From: Fidelibacterota bacterium | GTDB lineage: Bacteria; Fidelibacterota; Marinisomatia; Marinisomatales; TCS56 | Assembly (NCBI GenBank): GCA_013203015.1 | Contig: JABMPO010000059.1 | Location: 1-7,577, forward strand | DNA: 7,577 bases | Direction of reading: 5' to 3' | Part shown: one piece after another, positions 6,618-7,577 of the stretch | How positions within the stretch are numbered: position 1 is the first letter of the stretch | Layout of the letters: each line of letters opens with the position of its first letter | Notes under the pieces: model-generated | Databases searched by the model: none | What the model saw: only the letters and a program-made list of their open reading frames with translations | Told to the model about the DNA's origin: nothing | Made by a program: the position numbers and the translations under genes

Positions 6618-7085
6618 TTATTTGGTGGTTTTCTTAGCTGGTTTTTTCCGGGGTTTGGCTTTTGCTTTTGCTGCCTTGGGTGCCGACTCCTTTTTGACAG
6701 CTTCTTTGGGTGTCACCGGATCGGCAGCCTGTTGAATATCCGCTTCCTTAATATTCGTTTCTTCCTTGATCTTTTGAATCAGGCTTTCTTTTTCGGATAT
6801 TATAGATTCGATGTCGTTGAATTTTCCGAGTAAAACCGCAACTTGCTCATTACCAGTCAGGTCAAATTGTTTTTCACTGGTGCTGTTACGAACCAAACGT
6901 CCGAGTTCTTCATAGGATTTATCAATATCACGCTGAAGCTGTCTGATTTCAATCTTTATCTTACTGATTCTGGTAAGTTCTTCTGTTTTAGCGACCGCTA
7001 TTTTGCTTATTTCCTCAGCTTTTTCGACCGCTACCGAACTCCATTGATTTATGTTTTTCTTTAGATCATCCCATAAATTTGCCAT
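6618..7085 (-). CDS. Small coiled-coil protein with a histone H1-like Lys/Ala/Pro tail
   Basis: 155 residues from the ATG at 7085. That start is chosen because GGAGA lies 6 bases ahead of it, the best ribosome site in the window. A start at 7175 would place its ATG inside a TATAAT box and add an implausible leader. Residues 1-12 (MANLWDDLKKNI) form an amphipathic helix. Residues 20-65 and 88-110 are heptad-like coiled coil (EEISKIAVAKTEELTRISKI, EIRQLQRDIDKSYEELGRLV). Residues 126-155 are a Lys/Ala/Pro-rich disordered tail with PKAAKAKAKPRKKPAKK, like histone H1 or HupB tails, which could bind nucleic acid or simply be basic. No membrane segment. Heads the probable operon with the sigma factor and the M23 peptidase; function not known. 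Confidence 0.85.
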   Translation of the reverse strand: MANLWDDLKKNINQWSSVAVEKAEEISKIAVAKTEELTRISKIKIEIRQLQRDIDKSYEELGRLVRNSTSEKQFDLTGNEQVAVLLGKFNDIESIISEKESLIQKIKEETNIKEADIQQAADPVTPKEAVKKESAPKAAKAKAKPRKKPAKKTTK

Positions 7086-7093
7086 TATAATTC
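7086..7093 (-). promoter_or_regulatory. Shine-Dalgarno region that sets the start at 7085
   Basis: The minus strand reads GGAGAATTATA before the ATG, with the GGAG core lying just beyond 7091. Other genes in the window show only weak motifs or none, so this one is unusually clear. Confidence 0.6.
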
Positions 7094-7173
7094 TCCATCT
7101 AATTGTGTTTTTTCCACCGAAATCTAATTTAATTATTAATGTCTTAGTTGTGCCATGTAGCACACCCCAGTGC

Positions 7174-7179
7174 ATTATA
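7174..7179 (-). promoter_or_regulatory. Perfect TATAAT -10 box of the coiled-coil/sigma/M23 operon
   Basis: Minus-strand TATAAT at 7179-7174 would start transcription near 7167, with a leader of about 80 bases before the ATG at 7085. No good TTGACA-like element lies 16-18 bases upstream; CTTTCA at a 15-base spacing is the nearest. The box overlaps the ATG at 7173-7175, which therefore cannot easily be the translation start. Confidence 0.45.
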
Positions 7180-7347
7180 TCCCGTATTTAGGCCTGAAAG
7201 TATTCATTTTATCAGAATTAGCATAGATTCCAATGCCATATTTACACACTCTGTAAAAATAAAAAAATCAAAATAATAACCGCTGACTGCCACAGACCTG
7301 GAACCACTGGCTCGAGAATACGTTACTAAACCGTTTATCCGCCTGCG

Positions 7348-7375
7348 AACGAACCCCGGATGCCCGGCTTTCGTT
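7348..7375. repeat. Imperfect inverted repeat (hairpin) in the divergent region
   Basis: Arms aacgaa (7348-7353) and ttcgtt (7370-7375) are perfect complements. After a 2x2 mismatch comes an inner ccgg/ccgg stem around an atgc loop. It can fold from either strand. There is no T-run directly after it, so a terminator is unlikely; an operator, a structured leader or chance are all possible. Confidence 0.35.
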
Positions 7376-7419
7376 GCTGAGTTATTTTAGCGTAGTAGGT
7401 TGAAGTAGTGGTGACCAAC

Positions 7420-7447
7420 TTTTCAAAAATGAAATGAATATGATAAT
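7420..7447 (+). promoter_or_regulatory. Possible promoter of the plus-strand secreted gene
   Basis: TTTTCA (7420-7425, 4 of 6 to TTGACA), a 16-base spacer and GATAAT (7442-7447, 5 of 6 to TATAAT). The implied start near 7455 would give a 30-base leader. The surroundings are A/T-rich, so chance matches are easy. Confidence 0.25.
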
Positions 7448-7484
7448 ACGAATTATTCCATCCAATTCTTAAATTGACCAGCAT

Positions 7485-7577
7485 ATGCGTCTAAAAATTC
7501 TGTCAATTTGCTTAATTATTCTGACCGGTTCTGCGCTTGCAGAAGCAAACTGGCAAGTAATCCATTCATCCGAATCC
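7485..7577 (+). CDS. N-terminus of a secreted protein (cut by window edge)
   Basis: The frame opens at ATG 7485 and runs 31 codons to the window end. It encodes a typical Sec signal peptide: n-region MRLK, hydrophobic core ILSICLIILTG, and an SALA cleavage site, with mature sequence probably starting EANWQVIHSSES. The Cys in the core is not in a lipobox context. No Shine-Dalgarno precedes it. Too little of the mature part is visible to name a family. It is the only convincing plus-strand gene in the window. Confidence 0.6.
   Translation, partial: MRLKILSICLIILTGSALAEANWQVIHSSES

Larger units (their letters stand above)
7176..7484. other. Divergent intergenic region
   Basis: No coding frame looks real here. 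It must contain control signals for the minus-strand operon and for the plus-strand secreted gene. The stretch 7280-7410 is clearly richer in G+C than its A/T-rich flanks and holds one imperfect inverted repeat (7348-7375). No tRNA cloverleaf or known RNA was recognised. Confidence 0.5.

Noticed and set aside
6618..7175. Longer version of the coiled-coil protein starting at 7175
   Set aside because: Its ATG overlaps a perfect TATAAT box and has no ribosome site, whereas the ATG at 7085 has GGAGA at good spacing.
7340..7376. tRNA or tRNA fragment, prompted by a GGGGTTCG-like string on the minus strand
   Set aside because: No acceptor, D or anticodon arms can be formed around it; the string is part of the simple hairpin.

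Overview
The window looks like chromosome from a Gram-negative-type bacterium of modest GC content. The FCB lineages (Bacteroidota relatives such as Zixibacteria) are the best guess. Clues are an Omp28-like exported protein with thrombospondin type 3 and dockerin-like repeats, a short SigA-type sigma factor without region 1.1, and few Shine-Dalgarno sequences. This placement is inference; no marker gene fixes the taxon.

Almost everything reads on the minus strand, so transcription runs from high to low coordinates. At the right edge (7485-7577) a secreted protein starts on the plus strand, divergent from the rest across about 400 bases of non-coding DNA. Then on the minus strand come a Lys/Ala/Pro-tailed coiled-coil protein (6618-7085), a sigma-70 factor (5757-6599) and a membrane-anchored M23 peptidase (4751-5695), closely spaced and probably one operon. 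After a 245-base gap come a small unrecognised ORF (4248-4505), glutamyl-tRNA synthetase gltX (2734-4152) and, 20 bases further on, a TolB-N-like exported protein (1415-2713).

The most interesting part is the left end. A minus-strand gene begins at 1072 with a signal peptide and runs off the window, and it contains an in-frame TGA at codon 32. The TGA sits exactly where the first Cys of a thioredoxin-fold CxxC motif would be (Sec-Pro-Tyr-Cys). A long hairpin starting three bases after it has its GGA apical loop 17 bases after the TGA, which fits the bacterial SECIS model. I read this as a new exported selenoprotein of the Omp28-like family, with Ca-binding repeats at the C-terminus. An ordinary gene caller would truncate or miss it.

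Immediately upstream (1134-1390) lies a decayed relic that appears to be a paralog. It shares a 17-base gene start, keeps an Ala-Ser-Pro-Asn-Cys-Gly motif aligned with the Sec site, and ends in a remnant resembling the C-terminal coathanger-type domain of FCB secreted proteins. TGA is an ordinary stop in two neighbouring genes, so a genome-wide code change is not needed to explain codon 32.
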